Part shown: positions 34,689 to 43,615 of the stretch, in pieces
Numbering within the stretch: the stretch's first letter is position 1
How the letters are laid out: each line of letters opens with the position of its first letter
Assembly: GCA_000471925.1 (NCBI GenBank)
Contig: CP006667.1
Location: 3,472,001-3,536,000 of the forward strand
DNA: 64,000 bases
From: Ralstonia pickettii DTP0602
GTDB taxonomy: Bacteria; Pseudomonadota; Gammaproteobacteria; Burkholderiales; Burkholderiaceae
Direction: 5' to 3'
Program-made: the position numbers and the translations under genes
The notes under the pieces: generated by a model
The model's input: the letters and a program-made list of their open reading frames with translations, nothing else
The model's database searches: none
What the model was told of the DNA's origin: nothing

Positions 34689-35438
34689 CTAGAGGTACTT
34701 CTTGAACGTCGCTGCTGCGATGCACACGGCTACGCCGAACATAGCTGCGCTGGGCAACAGGATCAGCAGCGGATGGACGCTTACCGGCAGTGCCAGGTAA
34801 GTAACCCACGGCAGGATGGCCAGCGGCATCAGGCTGGCCTTCGCTCGGTGGTAGACGAATCCCGTCTCTCGGCCGGCTCCGAAGCTGCGCACGTCGCGCC
34901 GAACCAACCCATCCACCAGGCCGACGAAGGCGGCCATCAGGAACAGCGGCAAGGTCAGCGTCAGCACCAGCAGCCGCACGAGAAACACGAGCGCGGTGTA
35001 GGCCGAGGCGATCAAGTAGCGCTCCACATGCACATAGACCATGCCCAGGTAGTAGCGCAAGTCATGGGCCTGGCTGCGGACACCGGCGCTGGCGTGGCTG
35101 GCGGCATCGCGTATCCAGTCGAGCAGCCCGCTTTTCACGAAAAGACAGTCGTAGGCCAGCTCGACAAGATGCCGGGCGGTGCGGCCTGGTTCCTGCACCA
35201 GCACGCTACGCGTAAAGCTCTCCGACACCAGGGCCAACTCGTGGTTGAGCATGCCCTGGGCGTGGCGCCAGCTCTCCTGCGGCCAGAAGAAGTGTACCCC
35301 GATGCACTCGATCACGATGCACAGGAGCAACGAGCCGCATAGCACGCCGAAGAAGTGGAACGGCAAGGTGATAAGGCCCGCGATCAGCCCCTGTTGGTGG
35401 ACCTGCTGGCGCTGCGCTGCGGCGGCCGGATCGCTCAT
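34689..35438 (-). CDS. ICE membrane protein, PFL_4697 family (TIGR03747)
   Basis: A 249-residue protein with hydrophobic segments at about 19-45, 140-175 and 205-245 (LLVLTLTLPLFLMAAFVGLV, LAILPWVTYLALPVSVHPLL). The conserved motif VGLVDGLVRRDVRSFGAGRE lies between spans. It is encoded immediately after the TraD-like coupling protein with a 4-base overlap, its standard place, and probably assists the coupling protein in the inner membrane. Confidence 0.84.
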   Translation of the reverse strand: MSDPAAAAQRQQVHQQGLIAGLITLPFHFFGVLCGSLLLCIVIECIGVHFFWPQESWRHAQGMLNHELALVSESFTRSVLVQEPGRTARHLVELAYDCLFVKSGLLDWIRDAASHASAGVRSQAHDLRYYLGMVYVHVERYLIASAYTALVFLVRLLVLTLTLPLFLMAAFVGLVDGLVRRDVRSFGAGRETGFVYHRAKASLMPLAILPWVTYLALPVSVHPLLILLPSAAMFGVAVCIAAATFKKYL

Positions 35439-37606
35439 GTTGGGGCGCCTTCGTGGCCAGCCTCATCGGCCGCGGCCATCTGCTGAAAGTTCGCCAGCAG
35501 ATCGTCGGGTAGCGCCTGGTCCTGCAGGCCGGGGACGCCCTGGCTCGCCCACCAGTCGCCGGCCTCGACATAGTGCTGCCGCATGTAGCCGGCCAGCTCC
35601 TGCAGGTCCCTGGGCATGGCCTCGTCGGGATCGGGTGCCGGCAGCGGCATGCGGATCTTCCACAGATTGCCGCCCTCAATCAGCGCGAAGCATTGTCCCT
35701 TGGGCAAGGCGACCACGTGCGCGGGCTCGATCAGCGGCACGCTGGTGCTGCTGATGCGATCCTGGGTGTTGGAGGTGAAGGCGGTATTGCCGGTCGGGTC
35801 GGAGCTGTCGGTCGCGCCGCTCGTCACCGTGGTGGCATACACCTCGACCTTGGGCAGTTGCCGCGTCAGCAGTTCGGCCGTGGCGGTCTCGCGCACGCGC
35901 AGCATGAACAGGTTATTGAAGTTGCCGACCACCTGCCCGGCCTTGGCGCGGCTGCCGATGCGCGCCTCGATGTCAGAGAGCGTCTGCGTGTAGGCCGTCA
36001 CTTGAACCCCGGCGCCGCCGCCCTTGTTGATCATCGGCATGAACTCGTCGCCCATCAGTTCGTTGAACTCGTCAGCGTGGACGTTGATTGGCACCTTCAC
36101 GCCGGTCGATGCGCCCGGCAGACCTTCGTCGATACCGAACTTGTAGATGTGACCAGCCACTGATACCAGGTCGCTGAACATCGAGTTGCCCACGGCGGCC
36201 GCGACTTCCGCGTCCGAGAGCGCGTCCAGGCCGACGTAAACCACTGCGCGCTTGCGGATGATCTGCATCCAATCGAAGATGGGCCGCAGGTCGCTCAGGT
36301 CCGAGTAGTTTGGCGCGAGCAGTTGCGCGATCTTTCCAGTGGTCAGCTTCTCCAACAGTGGCAGCAGGCTCGCAACGATCTTGTCGAAATAGGTGCGGTC
36401 GTAGCGCACTGCACTGCGCAGACCATCGAGCACGGGGTCGTAGATGTGCACCTGCGAGAGGTACTGCTCCAGCGCCACGACCCGCTTCTCGCGGCCGATC
36501 ATGTTGCGCGGAATGTTCCTGTCGTTCAGCCGCGCCTCGAGCTGCACGATGATCTCCCAGGCTTTCGGCTCGCTCTTGGCGAAGAAATGCTGGGCGTACT
36601 CGATGAACAGCGCGTCGATGTTGATGACGTGGCGCTGGATCAGCAGGTAGTCGGGACGCTGACCCAGTTCGACCAGGGCGCGCGCGATGATGTTGACAAA
36701 GCGCCAGGCGAACTCGCGGAACGCTGCGCTGTTGCCCTCGCCCGAAAGCTGGCCCGCAATGCGCGTGGCAACCTCCGATATACGGTCGAAGCGGCCCACA
36801 GCGTTGTAACGTGCCGAGATATCCGGCCAGCCCAGGTGAAAGGCGTAGAACTCCCCTTCCCTTCCGGCACGCCTGGCCTCCACGTACATACGTTTGAGCA
36901 GGTCGGCGTCCCCCTTCGGGTCGAAGACGATCACCACCTCGTGCTGGCCGCCCGCCTTGCGGCGGATGTCCTGGGTGATGAACAGCTCGGCCAGGCGGGT
37001 CTTGCCCACGCGCGTGGTGCCCAGCACCAGCGTGTGGCCAACCCGCTCGCCCAGCGGCAGCGTGACGTCCACCTCGTGCGGCTCGATGCCGTGCAGGCGT
37101 GGCAGGCCGCCGACCGGCGGCAGCGGCCGCGCCGGATTGAGTGGGCTGTCCCAGGCCAGAGCCTTCGCCAGCCTGGACACAGGGAACGGTGCGAATTCCA
37201 GCCGCTCCTCGATCCGCCGTGCCACCTTGTAGATCACCGTCGGCTCCACGTAGCGACGGAACTCCGCCCGATAGGTCTGCAGGAGCCTATGGGTGTGGCG
37301 CTGATCCCATCGAAAGCCCCGGCCGACGAATAGCCGCTGTTGGCTGACGGGCACGTCGCGGCTGGTCATCACGTAGCGCGGTAGCCTGCGGATGTTGCGT
37401 CGGTAGCGGAGGATGGCCCAGGCGTCCCTCAGCCGGATGGCACCGAAGGTGAGGAACATCAGCGCGCTGCCCGGGCCCAGCAAGGGGCTCAGCGCGAGCG
37501 ACCACGGTGCCAACAGGCACAGCAATGCGGCTCCCGCACAAACCGCGACGGTGTATAGCTCCACCGCTGGCCGCAGCAAAACCTCGATGTTCCGGGACTT
37601 GGCCAT
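35435..37606 (-). CDS. traD: Type IV coupling protein TraD (SXT/TOL subfamily, TIGR03743)
   Basis: A 723-residue coupling ATPase that brings the relaxase-DNA complex to the secretion channel. Two membrane helices occupy about residues 18-60. Walker A is LGTTRVGKTRLAELF (196-203 core) and a Walker B-like KGGGAGVQVTAYTQTLSDIE region follows. The C-terminal half has the TraD/TraG NTPase blocks (FDPKGDADLLKRM, IHVDADEFNELMG-like). The frame is intact and its size is normal. It overlaps the TIGR03747 gene by 4 bases. Confidence 0.92.
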   Translation of the reverse strand: MAKSRNIEVLLRPAVELYTVAVCAGAALLCLLAPWSLALSPLLGPGSALMFLTFGAIRLRDAWAILRYRRNIRRLPRYVMTSRDVPVSQQRLFVGRGFRWDQRHTHRLLQTYRAEFRRYVEPTVIYKVARRIEERLEFAPFPVSRLAKALAWDSPLNPARPLPPVGGLPRLHGIEPHEVDVTLPLGERVGHTLVLGTTRVGKTRLAELFITQDIRRKAGGQHEVVIVFDPKGDADLLKRMYVEARRAGREGEFYAFHLGWPDISARYNAVGRFDRISEVATRIAGQLSGEGNSAAFREFAWRFVNIIARALVELGQRPDYLLIQRHVINIDALFIEYAQHFFAKSEPKAWEIIVQLEARLNDRNIPRNMIGREKRVVALEQYLSQVHIYDPVLDGLRSAVRYDRTYFDKIVASLLPLLEKLTTGKIAQLLAPNYSDLSDLRPIFDWMQIIRKRAVVYVGLDALSDAEVAAAVGNSMFSDLVSVAGHIYKFGIDEGLPGASTGVKVPINVHADEFNELMGDEFMPMINKGGGAGVQVTAYTQTLSDIEARIGSRAKAGQVVGNFNNLFMLRVRETATAELLTRQLPKVEVYATTVTSGATDSSDPTGNTAFTSNTQDRISSTSVPLIEPAHVVALPKGQCFALIEGGNLWKIRMPLPAPDPDEAMPRDLQELAGYMRQHYVEAGDWWASQGVPGLQDQALPDDLLANFQQMAAADEAGHEGAPT

Positions 37607-37621
37607 GGTCGGCGTTTCACA

Positions 37622-38158
37622 TCACGGCTCGATGCCGGTGGAGGTGATCAGTACCGGGTAGTGACGGATGCCCAGCCGCTGAGCCATGTCGTCGCCCGAG
37701 GCCGGCGACAGCATCAGGCCCGGCGCGAGGCGGCGCAGCGCGGCCAGCGCTTCGGGCGAGGCCACGTTGACTACCAGCCCCACCGCGCGCAGCTCTTGCA
37801 ACGCCCCCCGGCGCTGCAGGAGCCAAGCGCGGGAGCGGTCATCGTCGCCGATCAGGAACAATGGTGTGAGGCCCGGCGCGCGAATGACGCGGCGCGGTTC
37901 ATCACCCGGTGACAGCCGTGCCGAGCGCACCGGCAGCATGGCCGCCTCGGCTTCTGCCGGACCTCCGATGCGGGGTGCCGGCATCGGCGCGGCCGGCTTG
38001 GCCGGACCCGCGCCCTGAGGATTCAATGTCTGGTAGTACGGCAGCGCCGAGACGCCGCCGCGGTCCTCGACAACGATCAGCGGTTGGGTGGTCGATTGCG
38101 CCATGGCGGTGGCGGCAATGAGCAGCCCCAGGGCGGTAGTGAAGAGCATGCGGTTCAT
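37622..38158 (-). CDS. ICE protein, PFL_4695 family (TIGR03765)
   Basis: A 178-residue exported protein starting MNRMLFTTALGLLIAATAMA-Q. The mature part has PLIVVEDRGGVSALPYYQTL, LTPLFLIGDDDRSRAWLLQR and RLGIRHYPVLITSTGIEP, with a thioredoxin-like look but no CXXC. It lies directly upstream of traD in the operon, as in relatives. The frame extends further upstream but only as a shadow of the transglycosylase gene. Confidence 0.83.
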   Translation of the reverse strand: MNRMLFTTALGLLIAATAMAQSTTQPLIVVEDRGGVSALPYYQTLNPQGAGPAKPAAPMPAPRIGGPAEAEAAMLPVRSARLSPGDEPRRVIRAPGLTPLFLIGDDDRSRAWLLQRRGALQELRAVGLVVNVASPEALAALRRLAPGLMLSPASGDDMAQRLGIRHYPVLITSTGIEP

Positions 38159-38742
38159 GGCTTGGTAACTTTGGTGACAGAAAGCGTTGTGCGCGGACCC
38201 AGCACGCGGACGAGGTACTGGCGGACGCTGCGGCGGTAGCGGGCGGCCGGTGCGCCGCCGGCTGGATGGTGGTAGCGCCCGATGGCGACCAGCCAGTCCT
38301 CGCCCTCTATGTGCTGCTCCTTGAGGATTTGCGCGGCAATCGCAAGATTCCGGTAAGGGTCGAGCAGCTCGCAGGGGTGGCTGTAGCGGTGCGCTTGGTA
38401 GCCGAGATTGACCTGCCCGAGGCCGGCGTCGATCCGGTTGGCCGGGATGCGGGCGAGCGCCCTGCGCAAGCCGGCGCAGGTCTGGGCCGGCGTGGCATAA
38501 CGCTCGGACCTGCCAGCGACATTGAGCGTCCACGGCCAAGGGATCAAACGGCCACGCAGCCTGGTGCCGGTCTCCTGCAAGGCCACCGCGTACAGCACCG
38601 GCGACGGCACGCCTGCCTGCTGCGCGGCAATCTGGTAGGCCGGTGGTGGCAGCTCTTGCGCGCAAGCAACCGAGGCCCAGACGCAAGCGCCAAGCAGGCG
38701 CGCGGCGCGCAACGCGGAGGGCGCACCTACTGCCGCTGCCAT
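38155..38742 (-). CDS. Lytic transglycosylase-like protein of the ICE
   Basis: A 195-residue exported SLT-domain protein that would open peptidoglycan for the transfer apparatus. The signal region ends near VACA-Q. LYAVALQETGTRL places the catalytic Glu at 57, and GLGQVNLGYQAHR plus LLDPYRNLAIAAQIL are the usual SLT motifs. It overlaps the TIGR03759 gene by 16 bases and the TIGR03765 gene by 4. Its position matches VirB1-like genes. Confidence 0.86.
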   Translation of the reverse strand: MAAAVGAPSALRAARLLGACVWASVACAQELPPPAYQIAAQQAGVPSPVLYAVALQETGTRLRGRLIPWPWTLNVAGRSERYATPAQTCAGLRRALARIPANRIDAGLGQVNLGYQAHRYSHPCELLDPYRNLAIAAQILKEQHIEGEDWLVAIGRYHHPAGGAPAARYRRSVRQYLVRVLGPRTTLSVTKVTKP

Positions 38743-39458
38743 TCGCCGTTCACCTCACGTACCACAGCCGGCAGCTCACCCGGCACGCCGAGGGTCAGCC
38801 AGCGCCCGGCATCATGGTTGAGCGTGATCGCGCGTGCGCGCACCCGGGACGGGTCGATGCCGGCCTGGGTCGCCCACTGGCGGATGCGCGCATCGTCCTG
38901 GCGGCTGCCGACCATATAGACATCGAAGGCCGTGCCGGCCGCCTGCAACTGGCGCACGCGCCGGTCGCACGGCGCGCAGTCGGCCTTGACGAAGACGGCC
39001 AGGCGACCAGAGCCCCTGTTGCCGACGCTTGGTGCCTGTGTACCCGGCAGATTGACGCGCTGCTGGCCCGGATAAAGCCGCTTCCAAGCCGCGTCGTAGG
39101 CCCGCTGGTAGGCGAGCGTCTTGTTCACGCGCCGTGACTCGGCCTGCACCTGCAGCTCGGCGTAGTGATTGCGCTCCTCGTCGCTGCGCGCTTCGATGCC
39201 CAAGGCAGTGAGCGGATCGAGGTTTGGAGAATAGATGCCCAACGGCCCTTGCATCAGTTGCCGGTAGCGCGCCCATTCCTCGGGACGCAGCCCCCAATCC
39301 TTGGCCTGGCGCTCGTCGAGCGCGGCGTCGGCGCTGTTCAGCACCTGACTCTGGGTCACTCGGGCGGTCGCCAGCGGCTTCGCCTGTGCGTATGCGCGGG
39401 GTACGCCGGCAGCAAGCAACATGGCAAGAACAGCCGAAGGCAGCGAGCCTTGCTTCAT
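38727..39458 (-). CDS. ICE protein, PFL_4693 family (TIGR03759)
   Basis: A 243-residue exported protein with a signal near VLAMLLAAGVPRAYA-Q. The N-terminal conserved part (DWGLRPEEWARYRQLMQGPL, GIYSPNLDPLTALGIEARSD) is followed by a thioredoxin-like end with a CAPC dithiol in VFVKADCAPCDRRVRQL. It may be a redox helper for pilus or pore proteins. Function is inferred only from fold and motif. Confidence 0.84.
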   Translation of the reverse strand: MKQGSLPSAVLAMLLAAGVPRAYAQAKPLATARVTQSQVLNSADAALDERQAKDWGLRPEEWARYRQLMQGPLGIYSPNLDPLTALGIEARSDEERNHYAELQVQAESRRVNKTLAYQRAYDAAWKRLYPGQQRVNLPGTQAPSVGNRGSGRLAVFVKADCAPCDRRVRQLQAAGTAFDVYMVGSRQDDARIRQWATQAGIDPSRVRARAITLNHDAGRWLTLGVPGELPAVVREVNGEWQRQ

Positions 39459-39467
39459 GGCCCGCTC

Positions 39468-40121
39468 CTACGGGATCGCGATGCGCAGCGTGTGGCCGTC
39501 GATGCGGAACACCGCGGCATGCGCTTCGATGGACTGGAGGTGCCAGGCGCCCAAGGTGTCGCCCTCACGTAGCAGCCGCGCGTCGCGCACCGAAGCTGCG
39601 CCGCGCGCCGCGACGGACAGGAAGCGCTCTCCACCGCGCAGCTCCAGGCCGACGACGTTGAACGGCGGCTCGGGTACCTTGGGCTTGGGAGGTTCAGCGG
39701 CGCGCCTGCGTGCCTCGGCCACGGTGGGTGCGACTCTCTTTAGGCGATCCTCGATGACGCCGACGCGCGCCTGCAACGCGTGCACCTCGCTGGCGCGGTC
39801 ATCGGCGGTATGAGCCTGCTCGACACGCGCCAGGCGCTCGTCCAGCGCTTGGCGCGTGGCGTCGAGATCGGCCCGGGTGACGGGCGCGGGCTGACGCTTA
39901 ACGGCCTCGGCCTGCTCTTCCAGGGCGTCGATGCGCGTCGCCAGCGCCTGGACATGAGCATCCTGGGCGCTGGCGCGGCTTTGCTCGGTGAGACGCGACA
40001 ACCCGACGCTGTTGACGATCGTCAGCGCGCTGACGAGCAGCAGCCAGACACCCGCGGCGATCCAGGGCCAGCGTGCCCGTCCTTCTCGGTCGGACGGGGC
40101 CGGAATGTTCGGGACGTTCAT
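39468..40121 (-). CDS. ICE coiled-coil membrane protein
   Basis: A 217-residue protein with an N-terminal membrane anchor (WPWIAAGVWLLLVSALTIVN), a coiled coil (about residues 45-135, RIDALEEQAEAVKRQPAPVT) and a small beta-rich C-terminal domain (GLELRGGERFLSVAARGAAS, AHAAVFRIDGHTLRIAIP) reminiscent of PilP-like domains. It is coupled to pilL by a 4-base overlap. Genes of this kind follow pilL in related ICEs. The exact role is unknown. Confidence 0.72.
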   Translation of the reverse strand: MNVPNIPAPSDREGRARWPWIAAGVWLLLVSALTIVNSVGLSRLTEQSRASAQDAHVQALATRIDALEEQAEAVKRQPAPVTRADLDATRQALDERLARVEQAHTADDRASEVHALQARVGVIEDRLKRVAPTVAEARRRAAEPPKPKVPEPPFNVVGLELRGGERFLSVAARGAASVRDARLLREGDTLGAWHLQSIEAHAAVFRIDGHTLRIAIP

Positions 40122-40708
40122 GGTTGCACCTCTGGAGTAGCGATGCGTTTGACGGATTCGGCGCGATCCACAGCCGGTGCCCTCGGGGTGGTGGTGGCGG
40201 GCGCCAACTCTTGCTTGAAGCAGACCTGGCGGGTGGTGTCATCGACCGCCATATCCCACGCCGGACCAGCGAGGGTCAGCAGCGCATCGCGCAGGACCAG
40301 CGGCCCCAACCGCAGATGGGCAGCAGGCAACGGCAGCGCATACAGCGTTGCCGCCGCCGGGTCCTCGCACAGCCGGTAGCCTGAGCGCAGGAGGACATGG
40401 CGCATGGCGTCGCCAACCGTGGTGTCGAGCGCGGGGGGGATGGTGATTTCCACGACCTGCTGCATCAGGTCGCGCTGCGCCGGCTCCGGCACCAGTTCGA
40501 CCAAGGTGTAGCGCCCGTAGCGGTAGACGGGCACCGGACCGGCTGACGTGTCCATGCCGGACATCGGCGCCTGGGGCTGCTCGCGTGTGCTGGGCGTCTG
40601 CGTCAGATCAGGCGGTGGTACCGTGGTCGCACAGCCCGTGGCGAGGATGGCCCCTGCCAGCCCGGCGAGACAGGCAAGAGGGCGAATGGAACAGGCGAAC
40701 AGTCGCAT
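40118..40708 (-). CDS. pilL: PilL N-terminal-like lipoprotein (TIGR03748)
   Basis: A 196-residue lipoprotein with lipobox LAGAILATGC. The conserved part VPVYRYGRYTLVELVPEPAQ, RDLMQQVVEITIPPALDTTV and RHVLLRSGYRLCEDPAAATL is the PilL/PFGI-1 N-terminal domain, a secretin-associated module. The start at 40708 fits the signal peptide; the frame runs open to 41056. It is the first gene of the transfer operon, with a 0.3-kb leader upstream. Confidence 0.84.
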   Translation of the reverse strand: MRLFACSIRPLACLAGLAGAILATGCATTVPPPDLTQTPSTREQPQAPMSGMDTSAGPVPVYRYGRYTLVELVPEPAQRDLMQQVVEITIPPALDTTVGDAMRHVLLRSGYRLCEDPAAATLYALPLPAAHLRLGPLVLRDALLTLAGPAWDMAVDDTTRQVCFKQELAPATTTPRAPAVDRAESVKRIATPEVQP

Positions 40709-41022
40709 TTGAATCGGATCCCCGGAACATGGAGCCATTACCTTCGCCTCACTCGATGCAAATGGCAGCACCAAATGGGAAACACACTGCCACCGGATTG
40801 GCGATGTCAGCAGGCGGGCATTGCGGCTCAACATCCTGCGCGCCGGCACGCTTCTCCTTGGAGAGCGACGCACCGGGAGCTGCGCTTCACGAACCCGATA
40901 CGCGCGTGTCGAAACGCACGTACCGGGCCCCAGGTCCGACCCTTTGAATCGAAATAGACATGGTGTGATCTCCAGAGACAGGGATGAGAAGCCCCCGTCG
41001 CGAGGACGGGGGCGCATGGCAA
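40709..41022. other. Leader of the transfer operon
   Basis: No gene is supported. The region lies between the conserved unknown gene ending at 41023 and pilL, and should hold the promoter of the long minus-strand transfer operon plus the hairpin at 40991-41013. No clear sigma-70 consensus could be picked by eye. Confidence 0.4.
40991..41013 (-). terminator. GC-rich hairpin downstream of the 41023-41817 gene
   Basis: GCCCCCGTC and GACGGGGGC form a perfect 9-bp stem with a 5-base loop, 10 bp past the stop on the minus strand. The following minus-strand bases (TTCTCAT) are a weak U-run. It is likely an intrinsic terminator or attenuator before pilL. Confidence 0.6.
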
Positions 41023-41817
41023 TCAGCGCTGGACCGGTTTGCGGCCGGACAGGCACTGTACGCGGATGAGACGCCAGTTCCCGTCGTCGATCAGCTGTTC
41101 CAGTATCTCGCCCAGGGTGTCGAAGAACACCTCATCGACCCGTTCGACCAACTCGCCGTCGCGGCGTAGCTCCACCGCGTAGAGGTCGTCGCCGCGCTCG
41201 TAGAGCACAGTGACATGTCCCTGGAACTTCGCCGAGGACACGGTGAAGCCGATGGCCGGTGGCGTCGCGATGTCGTCGAGTAGCGGATCCACCCAGGTAA
41301 AGTCCCGCGCGCCGGCATCCACCAGCATGTGGGTGATGCGACGAAAGCCGTCGGGTGCTGGCATCTGCTCCAGTTGCTGGATCAGCGCCTGCAGCTCGGG
41401 GCAGCGCGGCTCGGGAACCGGCAGCTTCGCCGGCGCGGAGCCGAACACGTATCGTTTAACCGTGTAGGGTTGGCCGTCGACGGTGAACTCCGTGCTCTCC
41501 TCGGGCGTGTCCGCGCGCAGGCCGTCGAAACGGCGTCTGGCGTAGGGCTCGACCTGGACCTTGGCGCCCTCGTCGGGCTCCTCGGTCACGAGCGATCGGT
41601 CAAGCACCGCGAACTCAGCCCTGCCCGTCTTGACGACAATGGCCTCGTCGGTCTTGGCGATCACCTTGCCCTCAAAGGGCTTCGGATCGATATGGAAGCC
41701 CAGCGTCGAGACCTTGGGCTGGCCATCGAAGATGTTGAACTTGAAGCTGCGGACGTTGGAAGGCACGTGGCCGCGCACCAGCGTCGGCATCAGTGCGCGG
41801 ATGGCTTGGGTATCCAT
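41023..41817 (-). CDS. Conserved ICE protein of unknown function
   Basis: A 264-residue soluble protein starting MDTQAIRALMPTLVRGHVPS with AAGGAG 7 bases upstream; the ATG at 41841 lacks such a site. The conserved front SFKFNIFDGQPKVSTLGFHI and the middle VIAKTDEAIVVKTGRAEFAV are beta-rich, and the C-terminal half has LYERGDDLYAVELRRDGELV. I recognise it as a recurrent gene of this ICE class upstream of the pil/transfer operon, but know no function. No membrane or nucleotide-binding motif is seen. Confidence 0.72.
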   Translation of the reverse strand: MDTQAIRALMPTLVRGHVPSNVRSFKFNIFDGQPKVSTLGFHIDPKPFEGKVIAKTDEAIVVKTGRAEFAVLDRSLVTEEPDEGAKVQVEPYARRRFDGLRADTPEESTEFTVDGQPYTVKRYVFGSAPAKLPVPEPRCPELQALIQQLEQMPAPDGFRRITHMLVDAGARDFTWVDPLLDDIATPPAIGFTVSSAKFQGHVTVLYERGDDLYAVELRRDGELVERVDEVFFDTLGEILEQLIDDGNWRLIRVQCLSGRKPVQR

Positions 41818-42180
41818 GGGAGAACTCCTTGTAGCAACCAAGGGACTCCCGCCCGCAAGGGAGGTATGTCCCTTGTAGGTGGATGGACGCTGGATGCGTC
41901 CGGCGATAGAAGAAGACCAGAACGGCGAACCGGACCGCAGTCTTCAAGGTCTCGACTGCCTGGGCAGGCTGCTGGCAACACCAGCGGACATTGGACCAGC
42001 CTGCGGCAAGCATTCGCGCGTGTCATGAAAAAATCGGCACCGCGCCGCCACCTCGTTAAAAAGGGACATGGTTTCTCCTGGCCGAAGGACCCGGAGCCCC
42101 ACGCCCTGACGGAAGCGGAAACGTCCCGAAGGTTGAGGAAAGAAGCATCGGCGTCGGGAAGACACTCGTCCCCGGTGGGC

Positions 42181-42258
42181 GATGCGAAGCACGGACCGGT
42201 TCGATCCACGCGGCGATGACGCGTTGCAGCCTTGAAGATCGGATCTGCCTGGGCATGG
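42181..42258. repeat. Dispersed about 78-bp element, copy B
   Basis: Matches 25451-25530 with shared GATGCGA(A/T)GC, TCGATC(A/C)ACGCGG, AGCCTTGAAGATCG and CCTGGGCATG blocks in the same order and spacing. It lies in DNA without a gene, which argues for a repeated non-coding element or a shared remnant. Confidence 0.55.
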
Positions 42259-43161
42259 CACTGACGGTGGTCAGCAGCGCATGGCTTCAGCATGGTCGCG
42301 AAGCCATGCCCGCGTTGCGCGCCAAACCGCATCGTGTTCGTGCCGCCTTGCGCCGGCGCGGCGCCGTTTTCTGATCAAGCAAAGAACAACAGGCCGAAAG
42401 CATGAAGCCTTCGGCCTTGGACGAAGGCACCACCTGTGGGCTGTTGCAGCCGTCGTCAAAGCCGTTTGCTGCACCAGCAGTCGCACTCGACCCGTATCGT
42501 GGCTGGGGTCGACATCCTTCGGCACACATCCGCGCACAAAGGGAGCCCGTTGTTCCACCGGCGGGCACCGGCAACGAATACCGCCAACCCGACGGGTCTC
42601 CTGGCGGCTCGCTGCGGCACAGGCCGGCCAGCCGCCAGGAGACCCCTCGCCATCGACGGAAGCACCTGGATCAATGCAACCGCGCCGAGCGCGGTCTGCC
42701 GAGGAATGGCCTTCTCGCCTCGCATGTCAATGACAGCACCGCGAGGCGCGCGCACCGTTGAAGAAGGTGACATGCGCTGGGGTATCCCGCGGGATGCGGG
42801 AGCTTGGCCCCGCCGTCGAATACGGCCGGCGTGGCGCGGGTTCGTGGGCTTCAGCGTGACCTGTCATGATGACCTAGAAGATTCACGCCGCCTGCGCGAT
42901 GCGCTGCGCTGCCCCTCCGAGGTCTTCAGCGTCGGCGTCTGCACCCGGGCATGAAGCCTCCTTGTAAATGTGCGGTTCATCAGATAGGCGACAGCATGAC
43001 TGCGCCGGATGAGACCGGCAGCAAGAAAGCCGGACGGCATGGATACCAATTTGTGATCGAGGGGGGAACGGTTGTCGCAGCGGTATACGTAGATCGCTGC
43101 ACGCTGCGGGGCGGGTGATTCGCGTCGGGAGGGCGGGAGGAACCCGGTGGACCGCAATGGA

Positions 43162-43180
43162 ACTATCCCCAGGGGATAGT
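43162..43180. promoter_or_regulatory. Palindrome (operator-like), copy 1
   Basis: ACTATCCCC-A-GGGGATAGT, perfect 9-bp arms, 67 bp past the end of ssb and about 120 bp before a minus-strand ATG at 43040. The same 17-bp core occurs at 46096-46112 and, with two mismatches, at 45054-45070. Confidence 0.65.
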
Positions 43181-43246
43181 CCACTGGTGCATGGCGGACA
43201 TCTGACAATAGCTACAGCCGCCCTCGGCGGCTGTAGAGAACAGCGA

Positions 43247-43615
43247 CTACTGCCCGCCGGCGGGCTTGGCGCTCAGCGTCACGGCGTCGATGCGGTACCG
43301 CAGGATGCCCACGCGCCGGGCCTCGAGCTTGAACGTGACGCGCTCGTTCTCGTTGGCATCCTCCCCTTCGTCGCGCACCGTGCGGCCCGCGACCAGCACC
43401 TGCGTGCCATTCTGGAACATCGTGGCTCGGCATCGCGGTGCAGTTCCACCGGCGCCCAGAAGCCGCCGCGGCCCGCCTCGCCGTCCTTGCGCGGGATCGG
43501 GTTGTCGAAATAGACGTTCAGGCACAGCAGCCGGCGCGGCTCGTGATTGCCATTGGGGAATTCGCGGTAGTCCGGCGCAGAACCGATGTTGCCCTCCGAC
43601 GAAGTGTGTGCTCAT
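43247..43615 (-). CDS. ssb: Single-stranded DNA-binding protein, frame-scrambled
   Basis: An open frame of 122 residues starts MSTHFVG and ends TFKLEARRVGILRYRIDAVT plus LSAKPAGGQ, both typical of ICE SSB. The middle (about residues 8-66) does not match in this frame; the neighbouring frame restores the expected GSAPDYREFPNGNHEPRRLL, CLNVYFDNPIPRKDGEAG and RGGFWAPVEL. A short deletion after FVG and a compensating loss near 43424 would explain it. The product is probably non-functional, unless the two indels are sequence errors. It overlaps the DUF3158 stop (ATGA). Confidence 0.72.
   Translation of the reverse strand: MSTHFVGGQHRFCAGLPRIPQWQSRAAPAAVPERLFRQPDPAQGRRGGPRRLLGAGGTAPRCRATMFQNGTQVLVAGRTVRDEGEDANENERVTFKLEARRVGILRYRIDAVTLSAKPAGGQ

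Larger units (their letters stand above)
41818..43246. other. 1.4-kb stretch without a supportable gene
   Basis: Overlapping open frames exist on both strands but none has family-like sequence, and their residues are rich in Arg/Pro/Ala, as expected for shadow frames in GC-rich DNA. Related ICEs carry a topoisomerase III gene and accessory genes between ssb and this point, so a deletion is likely. The region contains copy B of a dispersed repeat (42181-42258) and a palindrome at 43162-43180. A minus-strand ATG at 43040 opens a 58-codon Arg/Ser-rich frame of doubtful status. Confidence 0.5.

Noticed and set aside
42281..42773. Several overlapping open frames of 95-172 codons on both strands
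   Set aside because: No plausible ribosome sites, biased composition, no recognisable family; treated as a gene-free region.
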